This document shows, piece after piece, positions 1-13,200 of a stretch of DNA of 64,000 nt. The notes under the pieces were generated by a model. It searched no databases and was not told the origin of the DNA. It saw only the letters and a program-made list of their open reading frames with translations. The stretch's first letter is position 1. Each line of letters begins with the position of its first letter. The stretch is taken from the NCBI RefSeq assembly GCF_001625305.1, contig NW_017803932.1, forward strand, positions 2,789,553-2,853,552. Reading direction: 5' to 3'. Made by a program: the position numbers and the translations under genes. The stretch is from Branchiostoma belcheri (lineage: Eukaryota; Chordata; Leptocardii; Amphioxiformes; Branchiostomatidae).

Positions 1-235
1 TATGATTATTATCTATCTGACAGTCTCTTAATGTACAATGTAGGCTAGCTGAAAACAGAACTTGATGCATGCTATATGTCAATGGATGCCCAAGTTATAT
101 ACTCATTATATTAACATTCTTGTCAATCCAGAATTGACTGTTACAGAATGTGACCAGTTGTCATTAAGTATGACAGGGGCCTTTGAAAACCAGTTGATAA
201 TTAGATAGGATTATGGATAAAATGGGACAAGTCAT

Positions 236-385
236 TTGTTGAGCACGTTGGCAGAAAGTACTAGCGGGTATGCCAGTGTGCAAACCCATCATGGTTTCTA
301 TTGGATGTTTGGTCAACACGTTGCATCAGAATTTTTTCTGTAGCATAAGACATGTTATTCTAAACAACATTTGAAAACCATAGAT
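236..385 (+). repeat. Degenerate partial copy of the 2276-2528 inverted-repeat element
   Basis: This stretch shares the order of motifs GAGCACGT(C/T)GGCAGAA, TTGGTCAAC, GTTGCATCAGAATTTT and CATTTG(A/G)AAAC with the better preserved element at 2276-2528. Only the left half is recognisable; the right terminal repeat is missing. It is an older or truncated copy of the same non-autonomous family. Confidence 0.6.
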
Positions 386-806
386 GGGATATTGCCCCTT
401 AAAGACATGAACACCTTAAAACAATTAACCTTAGAACAACCTTAAGTTAAATGATACATTTTATGCACATTTCCTGCAGTCCCAGTATGTACATTCTGTA
501 GACATATATTGCTCATTTGGTGTGATGTACAGCCAGACACTGCTGCATTCCTCAGTGATGCTGGTGTTACACAGCTACACCAGCTTGGCAGTTAAGATTC
601 ATGATAATTGTAGAATAGTTTAGGAATTGGATTGTACTTAAACCCAAGTGCACACAATAGAGACACATAATAAAGATCTTAAAAAAAAAACAGTGATGCA
701 TGAGAGAACCGAGAGAAAGCACTGTACAATGTTCAGGAGGGTCACATGAACATTGTAAAGATTTAGGGTTTAGCATGAAAGTTCATCTGTGTTGGTAAAC
801 TTCATT

Positions 807-1000
807 ATGACCAAAAGGGTTAAACGTTCTATCCAACAGGAGTAAATTGGGACTTACGCCAGATTTTCGACTGACTCCATCAGCCTTGTTCACGGGATTG
901 GACCCTTTGACTGCAGCTTCCGGGACGTGACGTCGGAAACACGTGATTGCAGCAGAGGGTTGTACGTGTTGGATAGATTACATTTAACCCTTTTGGTCAT
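807..1000. repeat. Foldback element with about 33-bp inverted arms
   Basis: The left arm (807-838, ATGACCAAAAGGGTTAAA then CTATCCAACA) is matched in reverse complement by the right arm (967-1000, TGTTGGATAG then TTAACCCTTTTGGTCAT). They enclose about 128 bp. The inner part carries an ETS-like CTTCCGGG and a half CRE (GTGACGTCGG). It resembles a MITE or foldback repeat; no clear target-site duplication was seen. Confidence 0.55.
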
Positions 1001-1063
1001 GTACAACATGTACGGTTCAGGTTTTTCTGAGATGTTTCATGTATTCCTTTTTGTGTCCTACAG

Positions 1064-1210
1064 GCTGAACCGTGTGCATAAGGAGCTGGGAGGGAAGCCG
1101 AATGCCTCCTTGGACCCGGAGGACAGTAGGCCAGCCAGAGTCATGTCAGCTGGCAAACACAAACACATCTACCCTAGCAGGAGAACACCTCCACAGCTAC
1201 CACAACTAAG
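1064..1210 (+). CDS. Unassigned IQ protein, first visible exon
   Basis: The acceptor is TTTTTGTGTCCTACAG and the donor AAG|GTACAG. The first base completes a codon begun in an unseen upstream exon. The exon encodes basic, Pro-rich sequence (LNRVHKELGG at the start, SRRTPPQLPQL at the end). It ends two bases into a codon, which the next exon completes. Confidence 0.75.
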
Positions 1211-4200
1211 GTACAGCAATCAAACACCTTATAGGCCTTTAGGAACTTACAACTTTTGTCTTGGATTAGCTACACTCATTAATTTTGTCTTGATTGCATT
1301 TGTCATACGATCACAAGCTAAGGGCATTTGGGGAGTAATTGTGCATACGTCATTCAAAATGTTTTGTCTTTTTATGGAAAAGGCTGTCTTAGATCCCTCT
1401 CAGTGATTGGTTCTGTTCACAGACAATTTGACAACCCGTTTTCTCTACCCTTCTCGGTTTTCTGTTTTTCTTAACTAACTGTTATACCTGTTCAGTCTCT
1501 GTTCAGAGCTATTATCCCATGTTTTCTCATCTTTATCTCAGATTAAGTACTCCTCCGGAGTATTACAGCGATGATGATCTCAGGAGAGGGAGGCGGAAAG
1601 TCGTTCCACCGGTAAAACCGAAGAGGGACGCTTTCCAAAGGTGAGTTAGGCTGAGAGCCTATCTACAGTCAATATGAATTACAAGGATACAATATTCATG
1701 GCAAAGTACATACTATTAGTCTTTTAAAGCCATTTTTATGAGAAGATTGCTGAAGGTACAAATTCATCAGTATGAGGGATAAGAAGTCAGTAATGTCTGA
1801 ATTTTCTGGGAGCTTTTCAGATTATGTAAGGTAAATAATTATGGTAGACAACACAGGTGGCAGCCAGTGTACATGTATATTGCATTGAATAAACTCTTCA
1901 ATCACAAGTTTTATTATCGTTATCATTGTTAAATGTAGAGTGCTCCCGGTTCAAATTTGTCCAAGTGCCGTGACCCTTGATTTTGCATGCTTTTACTAAC
2001 TAGTTGTGGAATTCAGATTCTGAAAAAGTAGATGCCGTTAATCAAGTGTTCAATACAATGATGACTGTCATTGTAACAAAAGAGAACACATGTATTTTAT
2101 AGAGTTAGCATATTATATAATTTATATACAATGTCATATATGTCAATGTAGATAGAGTCTCTGTTGACAAAGACTCTAATTGGAATTCCTATTGGTATAC
2201 CAGATCAAAGTCACTACCCTGACATATATATTGCACATACATGTAATTCTACCCAAGATGTACACACACGTAATGAGCACGTCGGCAGAACATACTGTGC
2301 CTGCGCAGAACCCCGTATTTTCGCGTTTTTCGTTGGATTTTTGGTCAACGTTGCATCAGAATTTTGCCTGTTGCAGAGGATATTCTTTCCGACATAACAT
2401 TTGGAAACTACTGTCGAAATGCTAACCTTATATGAGCGAATACAACCTTATATGAGACATTCTGCCAAAATGCTATGTACAATACATCACGGGTTTTGCG
2501 CAGGTGCAGTAGGTTCTGCCGACGTGCTCACGTAATGCCCCTTGTATGATGCTGTTATACAAGTTTATAACACTGATATTTCTTGAAAAATTTTCCGTAG
2601 GCCTGTGTCAGATGAGGACAGTTACGACAGTGGGGAATCGTCCGATGAAGATCGTGCGTACCCGTACCACAACGGCCCCGCCCCTCCCCAACCGTACCCC
2701 TACGGTTACTACCAGCCGCCCATGGTGTACCCCGCCATGCCGGCCTTCTACCCCCAACCCCAACCTCACCACCAGAGAACCAAGAGACGGGACAGAGGGA
2801 AAACCAAGGCAAAGGCGAGACACCGTCCACAGGAAAAAGGCGAGACAAGAGTCAAGCACCTCGGCAGTCGGCGAGCGGCGGAGACACACAGAAGTCACCG
2901 CGACGCCGCCACGCATACCGTCGAGGAGCGGGGGATCCAGGCAGACGAGTCCGATACCGTCCAGGACGCGAGAGCACTGTCCAAATTCAAGGCGAAGGAA
3001 TCGTTGAACTACACCCCCGTCCCGAACAATTTTACAGATAAAAGGACAAACTATCCACAGGTAGGGGGTGGGAGGATGGATCCGTTGGAAGTAGGTTACC
3101 TCCGACCGAAGCAAGCGCTGTACGATACTGCAGACCTGTACACACATCGGAAACCGTCCCCTCAACAGGGTACCTCGCTGTACCCGTACGATACAGCATT
3201 GGACACTTATAAGGTAAGTTTCCCGGGTATGATACTCAACACTAGTCCTTAGGTACATGATTCCTAATATTTTACCAAGTCTACATTCGTAAGCTTGCCA
3301 AAGCTTTCTTTCAATGTCAAAATTCTTGAGACCTGTATGCCACAACCATGCCAATGTTGGTTTGTTACAAAAATCAAATTCAACTTAAGAGATAGGGGAA
3401 TTCTTTTTACACAACCAAAGAGTCTCACCTCGCTGACGTTTCGGTGTCTATCAGACACCTTCTTCAGAGCTTCTGACTGGAGTACTGCATCTCGCCGCTA
3501 TATGTAGCCGATGTAGGTGGCGCTTTTGCGGCGAGAACACTATCCCAAACGTGGCTTAGTTTGTACTCAACTTCAATCAAATTCAACTTGCAATCTTGTC
3601 CCATGTCTCCCTAATCGTACAGTTTTCCATAAGGTAATTTATGATAACCGTTCTCTCCTTGTACATGTATATTATGCATACATAGGAGTGGCAATCAGTA
3701 TAATACCTTATCTGCTACTGTATATTTAAGTATACCCAAATACGTACCTGCATCTTGGCCTGCGCGCCATTCAGCTTGTTTCTCTTCCTCGCGACATCCG
3801 AACTGTCGTGATTGCCTCTGAGCGACGAGACACTGTAGGTATCTTTGAATTTGTACGCATCTGTTTGATGATCCGATAAGTCCATGTTGAATTCCTTAGA
3901 CAATTGCACGGGAGGCTTAGTTTTACGGCAGGTAAATCTCAACAGTTACCTTTCCTGCAAGCTAATTTGATGGATACCATCAAACTGAACGTTCGGGAAA
4001 TCCACTCACGTTCCCTGCAACTTTTCAAATTTTAAAGCGGATTTTCCCCATGTCAATAGGGGATCAAACTCCTTCTTAATGGACACGTGAATTGGGCAAC
4101 GTGAAAGTAATGAATCGATTGTCATCACTTCATTGCAGGTACCAGCCTGGTTTATTCAACTGTGACTTAATGTAAGCTATCCATAATTATGAGGGTTTTA

Positions 4201-7200
4201 TTTTGGGCATCTTCCAGATAGATGCTGTTAAATCTTGCATCATGAACAGCTGAAGTTAACTGATAATGAAAAATCTTGCTTAAATTACCTACAATACAAG
4301 AATAAGAAACCGTGGTCACTTAAGCTGTGATCATGATCCGTTTCTGAAGGCCTTGATGTAATATGTAGTAGCAGAGTCTTTGTACTTCCCTCCCAGTCGC
4401 ATGTAACAATGCCTTGGGGAAGAAAATGGCCTGAATCTTATTTCTGCATTACCACACATGGCTTGTTCTTCTGAAGACCACATCAATCAAAGCCCATTAG
4501 TGGCCATTATCATCCATTCAATTTGTTTTCACTCCATACTTATGGTCATTTGATGTCACTCGTAAAAATGTAGGTCAGGGGACATCCACCGGACTAAACT
4601 TGCAACAAGCCATCTGATTGGTGGACATCCCTGATTGATTTTTACTTAAAAGTACTGGTACTGTCATAAGGTACTTATTGGAAAGCTAAGCTGCTTCTGC
4701 TTCTGATCTTATAATTGGTAGAATAATTATTCTGGGCTTTATCCGTTGACACACAGGTTACTTTCAGTGTTAAACATAGATTTTAACTGAAGCGATGTCC
4801 CCAGACACCAGTAAGGTCAGATTAACGTACAGTATTAACCCAGCACAACGGGTAACTTCTGCATAATCTCAAGTTAAGCCTTGGACTGTATCTTTTAATG
4901 AAGGGTTTAGCTATTTTAGGCAATTTATTGAAACATATGTATCATTCTTAACTGGTACTTTCACGCAAATTCAATAGATGCCCCTTTGTCTCCTTAGGAG
5001 GTATAGGCTTCACAGGGCTTAAAATGTCACTTTTTAGGGAATGCATCATTTCTTTTATGTACAAGAAGACTTTCCTGGAAAAAGTACCTAATACATATAA
5101 CCTCTAAGAAACATTAGAAAAATGGCCCATTCCACATACTTTTGTTGAAAGTTTCTCTGTTGCTAATAATTAAATGATACAATTGGAAACTAGAGTTCCC
5201 CGATCTCATACCTTCGCCAAATGATGTTAATCTTTATAACTGACAAAGTTTAGATTAGATTATTCTCCCCTGATTTAAGAAATAGGAACCTAATTTTCAT
5301 GAATTATATCATTTTATCATAATCTCAACCAAAAGACAGTCTTATATTAACAAAGAATGCATTCTAGCATTTTTGTAATTGTATACATAATACATAATTG
5401 TAAAATTTTCTCATTAATTATGCAAATTAAGTCATTATTAGCATAATCAACATCTTCCTGTGTTTCTCTCGTTGTCAATTACCAATGTCACAAGCTTCAA
5501 TTGTCCTATCATGGAATGCAGCTGATTTATAGAATTTCCCCATAAATTATGCAAATTACATCCATATTTGCATAATAGTCACATAATTATATTAAGCATC
5601 ATGTAAGCTACCTACATACCAAAAATCACGACGATCCGTCAACCGGTTCTTGAGTTATCCCCTTTTGAATATTTTCAAGAATTTATCCCTGCAGTTCCAG
5701 AGCAAGCCGCTAGGGGGCCTAAACTCACGTCACTTCTTTCCCAGCACAAGAGCTACCTACCACCTAAATTTCATCACCGTAGCATGTCTAGATCATGAGA
5801 TATCAAAACCGGAAGTTCAGCTGCAGTACCATAACAAGCCGCTAGGGGGTCCAAAATCTAATCATTTTGAGGTCTCATCAAGACCTACCCACCTACCAAG
5901 TATCAAGACAATCCATCAAGGCCTTCTCAAGTTATCGTGTTTACAGACAGACAGACAGACAGACACACACACACACACACACATACACGAACGCCCCTGA
6001 AAACATAACCTTCTTGGCGAAGGTAAATATGAAGTGAAGGCATTGATAATTCATAAGCTGTCAATGATGGCAAAAATATCAACAACAGCAATCAAAATCT
6101 TGGGCAGGAAAATTAAATGCCGTCATCCTATGCAACATTATTGTGAATGTAGACCTATACGATGTATGTGTGTACTAGTACTAGTGGTGAAACCTTGAAA
6201 AGTCCTATATGGCCTACATAATGGCAAGTAATTGATTGAGGTGTTTTGATAAAAGTTTGAACCATTTTAGGCAATGAAAATTTCCTTCCTCGCTTAACTG
6301 TCACATAGACGTGTAGATACAAAAGACGACCACAACCAAACACGATTCATTGCTGCCTGTTTCAGTACATCCATCCAGACCAGCACAAACCGTCCTACAG
6401 CCCTGTTGTGAGGCGCCCCCTGGCAGATCCTGGTCAAGCTGCAACCGCCATCCAGAAGACATTCAGGGGATACAGCACCAGGAAGGTGATTACAGCTTAA
6501 TGTATATAATTATGTATCATCTAAATACCATGTTGGTTATCTGAGTTACACAACTGGAAGGAGGAGACTCAGGAAAGGTGGACAAGTAATCATGAAGGCT
6601 GATTGTTGAAATATTCTGTATACATGTAAATATAAACTGATATAGCCTAGTACTGTTGATTAATATTGCACAGATTAATACTTATCACTTCTTATTTCAT
6701 CATTGTAATGGATATGTGTAAATCTGAGTCTGAAAATCTCTACCTATTGAAATTATTTTTTGGAACCAACTTTTTCTTCTTAAGCCATGGTAGGGTTGTC
6801 TTTTTTTCAGGTTTCATTTTGAGATGTTCATACTGCCTTTTCTGTCCTACCGGTATATGGCTTTTCTCCCAATCCTGTGTACATGTATCTTGTTGCCATC
6901 ATTATTTAGGGACCTTCTGTTGACCACACAAGACATGACCTTGTAACTGACCTTGACAAACAACCCAGCAAAAACAAGACAGTCAAGTTTCGCAAACAAA
7001 CCATGAAGCTTGAACCGTTGACCCGACAGAACACCTCTCACACACAAACCACGTCCTCACGAGAAATAAGCGACTCTGGGCCCTCCCAACCTGAGACATC
7101 TGCCCTGGATGAACTGTTTGCATATGACATGGCAGAGGGCTACATTGATGGATACCTGTCTGAAAGTCTTATACCTAAGGCACTCACAGATGTACTGGCC

Positions 7201-10200
7201 CCTGAGACAACTGCGGTAACTCCCAAGCCATAATCCCCATCCTAGTGTAGTCTACTCTTTCTAGGAACAAAGTCTTCATAGGCCTTACATTGTACAGCTC
7301 AGCTTAAACAAAGTACTGCTTTCAGTAGATACATGTAGTATCAGCTAGTCGTGGCAAAACAGCCAATAACAAGAGTAATCTAACTGTATTTAAACCATGG
7401 CTGTTAAAATCCTAACCTTAAAACTAAGTGTAGAAGAAAATGTCAGAGCTTTCCTTCCAGCAATGTTGGTGTCATGTTAAAAGTTGTCACAGGTTTCATA
7501 ATAGTTTCAGACTAGTAGATAGGTAGGTTGTAGTACATAACAACTGTCAGATTATAGTGTTTTTGTAGAAGTGTAGATAGAAACAGATACAATTGCTATG
7601 CATATGAGATTTACTGACATTGTCTTCTTGTGTGCTATTATTGCTATTCTGAGCAAAACTTTTATTTTAAATTAATGCTGTTAATCATCCCACTGCACCA
7701 TTCCCTCCATAGAGACTTCACAATGACCGCGTACTCAGGAATTTTGTGGTCAGTTTCGTCAACACCTTCTTGGACGACGAGGCCATTCCGGACGTCCTGA
7801 TCAGCGTCCTAAAAACTGACCCGTCCAAAGCGGTAACTTGTCCACAAGTGGTCACGTTATTAACTTGTGCTGCCATTGAAGTTTCCATGTTTATATACGT
7901 ACATGTACTTTTCTGTGGGTGTCTGCCTTCATCAGAAATTTATTTCTATTTTGTTATTCGTAACACCATAATATAATTTAAATATGATTATTGAGTGATT
8001 TTTTCTATAATACGAATTTCCTTATAGGATTTGTGTAGTGAAGTGAAGTAATTAAACAGTGGCAATAATGAGTATTTCTAAGTACCGAACATTGTAATAC
8101 CAAGTACAGTGTTTTTAGGAAAAGTTGATCCTTTTGAAAAATTGAAGTATTCTTTTATTAGAAACAAAAAAGAAACATTTGATTTTATCAATGACATCAC
8201 AAATATTATAGCAGACCCACAGAGCAATGGCAGATGCTAGTTAATAACTTGGTAATTTGTTGATAAGTTACTATAAAAGAGCACAAGTTAGCTTGTGATC
8301 TTGACAACAAGACGTCCTTAGGGATGGTAGTCACACTACACAAAGGACATCTCTACAAATCTAATGTCAATGGCACTGGCTTATAATGTATGCACTGCAG
8401 CGATCTTTGAAACAGTATCTGGATTACCTATATTCAATGCAGTAACTGTGTTACGAGGTACATTTTGTAGACTAAAAAAGTGGGAAAAGTGAAATACAGA
8501 CTGTTACATTTAAAGCAATTTTTTTCATAAATGATAATTATTGGCCTTCCCTGGTTTTGTTCTCCTCTTTCCTCAGGGCATGTCAGCAGCCTTTCACTTC
8601 CACTCAGACCGCAGGTTTGCGGAGAACTACGTGGATTCTCTGGTACAGGAGATGATGGAGGAGGAGTTGGTGCCGGACATTCTCATCGAGGTGTTGTCTG
8701 AACACGGCAACGAACCCGCACAGGTGACAACCATGCAACAACCATGCAACAACTTTTTTTTAGGCTTTAAACTTTATAATTGCAAGCTCTTGCCCAAAGG
8801 CTAATTGTTAAACATTTGACAAATGTTTCAAAGAAAATGGTGCAGACTGGTAGGTTAAGTTTTATGAATTATGATAATCGTAACCTGAAACAACTTTTCC
8901 TTCTTTATTAGAAGTTTTATTGGCAGCTACTGTCCTTGTTTGGAAGGTGGTAATGAATACCTTAATCATTCTAGAACATGAATAAAGAGCTAGGTTTACT
9001 GACAAGTGTTTTCCTTATTTGGAAGGCACCTGTGGTCTACTCTCCACGATTATCTCATGGCCTGACGGCAGCACATGAAGACCTGGCCGCCGGGGTTACA
9101 GAAGACTTCCTCAACTCACAACTCAAACCACAACTCAGGGATGTTGTACTGGAATCCAACAGGGAACTGGTTGACAGGTAATAGAACATGGTCTCATCAC
9201 TGAAAATGGCAAAGATGGCAAGGAAAACTTGCCAAAATACAGTAATTCTAAAAGCCTGGAGATAAAAAGTAGATGGAATCTCTGGCGAGTATTTGCCTTA
9301 ACTATGCATGTGGCAAATTTCAGGTTTGAAGTAAAAATGAAAATTTAAAGTTGAATCCATTTGACCAAATATTATGGCAGGAGGAGAAGAAGATACATGA
9401 CATGAAATAAAATATTTCAGTCCTATACATGTATATCAGTATACCTGTAGTATTGAGTGATATATAATAAAACAACATATATCCCTCCCATAAGCCGATG
9501 ACATTCAAAATTATGTTGTTTCCCAAACAGGTACTTTGCTGAAAAAGCCTTTGATCCACGACTAATCCGTGATGTCTCAGAAGACCTCATGGAAGAAGTG
9601 GTACAGGAGGGGACAGAGGAGGCTATACGAGGTGCCATATCAGACATGGTGGGAGACACCATATACCGCGGCGCCGCGTACGACTGGATGATGGACCTGG
9701 CCACGGACGTGATCGGAGAATTCATGCCTGACATAGTAAGCACGAGTCTGTGTCTGTTTAGTAGGAATAGACTTACACAAATTTTTCATTCAGATGATCT
9801 TTTAACATTTGATTCACACATTCAGATGATCTTTTAACATGGAATATTTACCAAGTTTCAATACAACAATGATATATTGCTCAGAAGTGTTCAGAAGGAG
9901 GGGGGTGCAATGCACCAATAGGGAACTTAACAAGGAAAGCCATGATATCATTTTTCAATCTAAGCAAAACAAAGCTATCCCAAGAAATTGGACAATGTAT
10001 AGTCAAATAGTGATCAGGTAGAGTGTGCACAGCATTCCCTACCCAGTCTACACAACACCACACTTACTTGCATTGCCTGCTCCAATGGTCCCGCTGTCCA
10101 TTGCGTCGTCTCGTGCTGTGTCACGTGACTGTCATTGTCGGTCTCCAACCGCTGTTCTAGCGACATCCTGCCGACAACACCAAATGTAACCGAGGGATGA

Positions 10201-13200
10201 CGGTTCTTCCAAAGACTAGCACAGATGGAGGATGAAGAAAGGCACACTCAGAGACAAGCATTCTGTGCACAGTGGCTCAAGAAGGCCACCGAGCCAAGAT
10301 GACAACCGTCGTGACAATTGCTATCAGTCTGCTCACGTGTGCTCCCAGTTGACTGAAGGGTCTCATCAAGTGAGCTCTGGCAGTGTGTCAAACTGCCTAC
10401 TCCTGCCCGGGAAACCTCCCATCTTTAATCTCCCTCACCTCCTTCATGGAAAACTACAGGTAGACTGCTGTCAACTGGTTGACAGCGGCTCTGTAATTAA
10501 ATTGTGCATCAAACAGCTTGGTCCACCAGCTAAAACCTTTCATCTGCATATATATTAAGTAACAACGCTTTCTGGTCAGGGCTTCATTACATTGTGTGGT
10601 AAAAAAATACTGTATGCTTCTACCTAATCTGTTTTCTTGCACAACATAAATTTTCTTAGAATGTAGCTATGCTCAAGTACAAGCACAGTCAAACTCAACA
10701 TCCACTCTTGGGACTGAGGAAAAATGCTTGTTGCCTGCACCAGAAAAGAAGGTCTACATATAACTAAGTATGTAATGGACAGGAGTGTTTTGATGTGGCT
10801 TACATGTAAGACTGAAGGTGGTTGTTTTTGCCAAATGGTTGGCTTGAAAGGTTTGACTGTACAAACCTAATACAAAAGTCAGGACCTCAGAAGTAATTGA
10901 TGTCCCAGTGGACAAAGGATGGCCAACAGCTCCATCAAACAAGCAAGTGCCAGACATTTAGTTTAATTTTGACTACATAGAAAGGTGGCTTTACCACATG
11001 GAAAAACAAGATCATTACACAAATATTTTCAAATGACACTGGGTGTCTGGAAACTTCCAAAGACTGTTACATGTACAAGTTACATGTTACATGTGGAAGA
11101 GAAAAAAAACATGATCCATGCACTGTCTCATAGATTCAGAAATACCATGATGGTGGTTGAACAGGCAATGACATTGTAATGACAAACTGCAAGGAAGAAC
11201 AAAATAATACTCAAAATTGTTCTTTTTCACCTTTTCATCCTCTCTGTATATGTTTAACCGAAATGGTGGTAAAGCTACATATGCACAGACGCAGTAAAAA
11301 ATTGTATGCGCTCTTCTAACTTATTCAAGAATAATCATGATCATATAATCATATAAAAATGGACTAGTGTCACTGTCTAGGGGACTTGTTTATGCCTTTG
11401 GCATATTCATTACTTTCTAATAGGTACTCAATAAAAATATCAACTCAATCAGGCAAATCATTTGGGAGTTATTGGCTGGAGTCCACAATTAAATCGCTCT
11501 TGCATAATTAAGTTGCTGCCTTTTCTTAACACAATTATGACGCAGTGATAGCACAATAATTATTATGTTATTCGTTTGAACCCAAAAGAAGCCTGAAGAA
11601 TGTACCAACCTTATTTACTGTGTGAAGTGTGGGAGGCTGCCTGGCTTCATCTTCCTGTAGTTTACCAGTCTGGACTATACCTTTTTCTACCTATTTTCCA
11701 CTGCATTTTCTGCATTTGTCACAGATTGTATGCATGCTCTGGAGAAAATGACAAAAAACAGCTTGGGCACTCACAGGGGAGGTCTTTATGACATATGTAG
11801 AAACATGAACACGCAAACATGGGAAATAATTGCCTGTGTTCACATGCATATTAGCTAGTAACAGAACGTCTTAATTTGAAAGTCCATCCAGTGTCATAAA
11901 TTCACATAATTCTGCCTCACTGGTAATACAAGTAGACTCTATCAAGTATACATGTACATCAACTCATCTTGCTGCTTTTAGATTCCCTGTGTTGATTTTG
12001 ACAAAATGGTTAAAAAGAGAACAGGGGGTGAGGTTGACGCATTCGATCAGGAACGGTCTATTAACTATAATCATAGTAAGTTAACCTTACCTTTCCGACC
12101 TTTGTGACGGCTGTAAGTAGCAGTAATGGTATAAAGGCATCGATGAAAGTTAGACATCCAGGTAATACCAACTTGAAGATAACAGTTAAGGTACTCAAGC
12201 AACTGGATCTACATTTTGAAAATGGACAGATGCATGCTTCAGGTAGCATCCACTAACCTTTGTCAGTGACTACATTGTTTTTGTATATCCACCCAGTTGC
12301 CTGAGTAACAGGTACTGCTACCTTGGCTTCTCTTACCTGGATGTCTATCCTTCATGAATGCATTTATACCATTATATGCAATTTGCAGTCATCAGCGATG
12401 GTAATGGTGTCAATGATTGCCCTGCTAGGTGAGAGAAGCTGTGTTTGACGTGATTCTGGAGCAGATGATTGATACGGAGATCGTGTCGGAGGTTGTGGAG
12501 GAGGAGGCGAGAAGCACGTCTGCGCAGGTTCTGGAAAAGTACGACAATGCCGTGCAGAGGAGGGAGCTTCGCGAGGTACGAAACACCTGTTTGTTTTCAT
12601 ACTGCACACATTGTAGTGAAAAGGTTTCATGTGCACTGTACGTGCAGAAAAAGACTGTAAGATTGTTCTGCGTCAATTGTGTTAAACATAAACAAAAAGA
12701 GTTGGCTAAATGAAACTTTACATTTTTTCCATAATGTATGTGTTTTTAGACATATCTGTAATTTTGACAAACAGCTGAAGGTGATGTAAAATTTTTACTC
12801 TTCATCCAAAAATACTCAATGATTGTTCTGCACACACGTCATGTGTGCTATCAGCCCATGTTAAATGAGTTCATGTTTATCATAAAACTGATTATGAAAC
12901 TACATCTTTGTTGATATTATGATAACCAACCTTTAATGAAAGGCATGTTCAGCACCAAGGAGAGCCCAGCATGTGTGTGACACTTTTTAAAAAGAAATTA
13001 TATTAGTTTTCCATTGGAATGTAAATTGATTTTAATTTGTAGAGACTTAATTTCAGGGTAGGAGCGGAAAGTTCATTGTAATGCAGTTAAGACAGACCAT
13101 ACACTCACAGTGTGATGAGTGCCCTATTAGAGGTCACTGTCACCAAACATAAAACCACTGAGAATATTTCACATTTTAGTACTTCAAAACAGCTGTTTCC

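Larger units (their letters stand above)
1..1063. other. Upstream intron or intergenic sequence
   Basis: No coding exon can be supported here. The stretch ends in a pyrimidine-rich tract and AG that form the acceptor of the first visible exon of the plus-strand gene. That exon begins inside a codon, so at least one earlier exon lies further left or was missed. The stretch holds a degenerate copy of a mobile element (about 236-385) and a foldback element (807-1000). Confidence 0.6.
3214..6365. other. 3.15-kb intron of the IQ-protein gene
   Basis: Exons on either side meet in phase 0, so no further coding sequence is required. The stretch holds the Penelope-like tail, the minus-strand exon-like frame, about 1.2 kb of plain A+T-rich sequence (3.95-5.2 kb) and the 5209-6025 repeat element. 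Confidence 0.6.
9736..12428. other. 2.7-kb intron of the IQ-protein gene
   Basis: No plus-strand exon is needed here: the exons on either side meet in phase 0. The stretch contains a G+C-richer island (about 10,020-10,450) and two exon-like open frames on the minus strand, listed separately. The rest is A+T-rich intron sequence. Confidence 0.6.

Noticed and set aside
10232..10558. Plus-strand open frame with an LVDSGSV string resembling a retroviral-type protease motif
   Set aside because: Only the three-residue core and one neighbour fit; no other protease, gag or reverse transcriptase sequence lies nearby, and the frame has no splice or start support.
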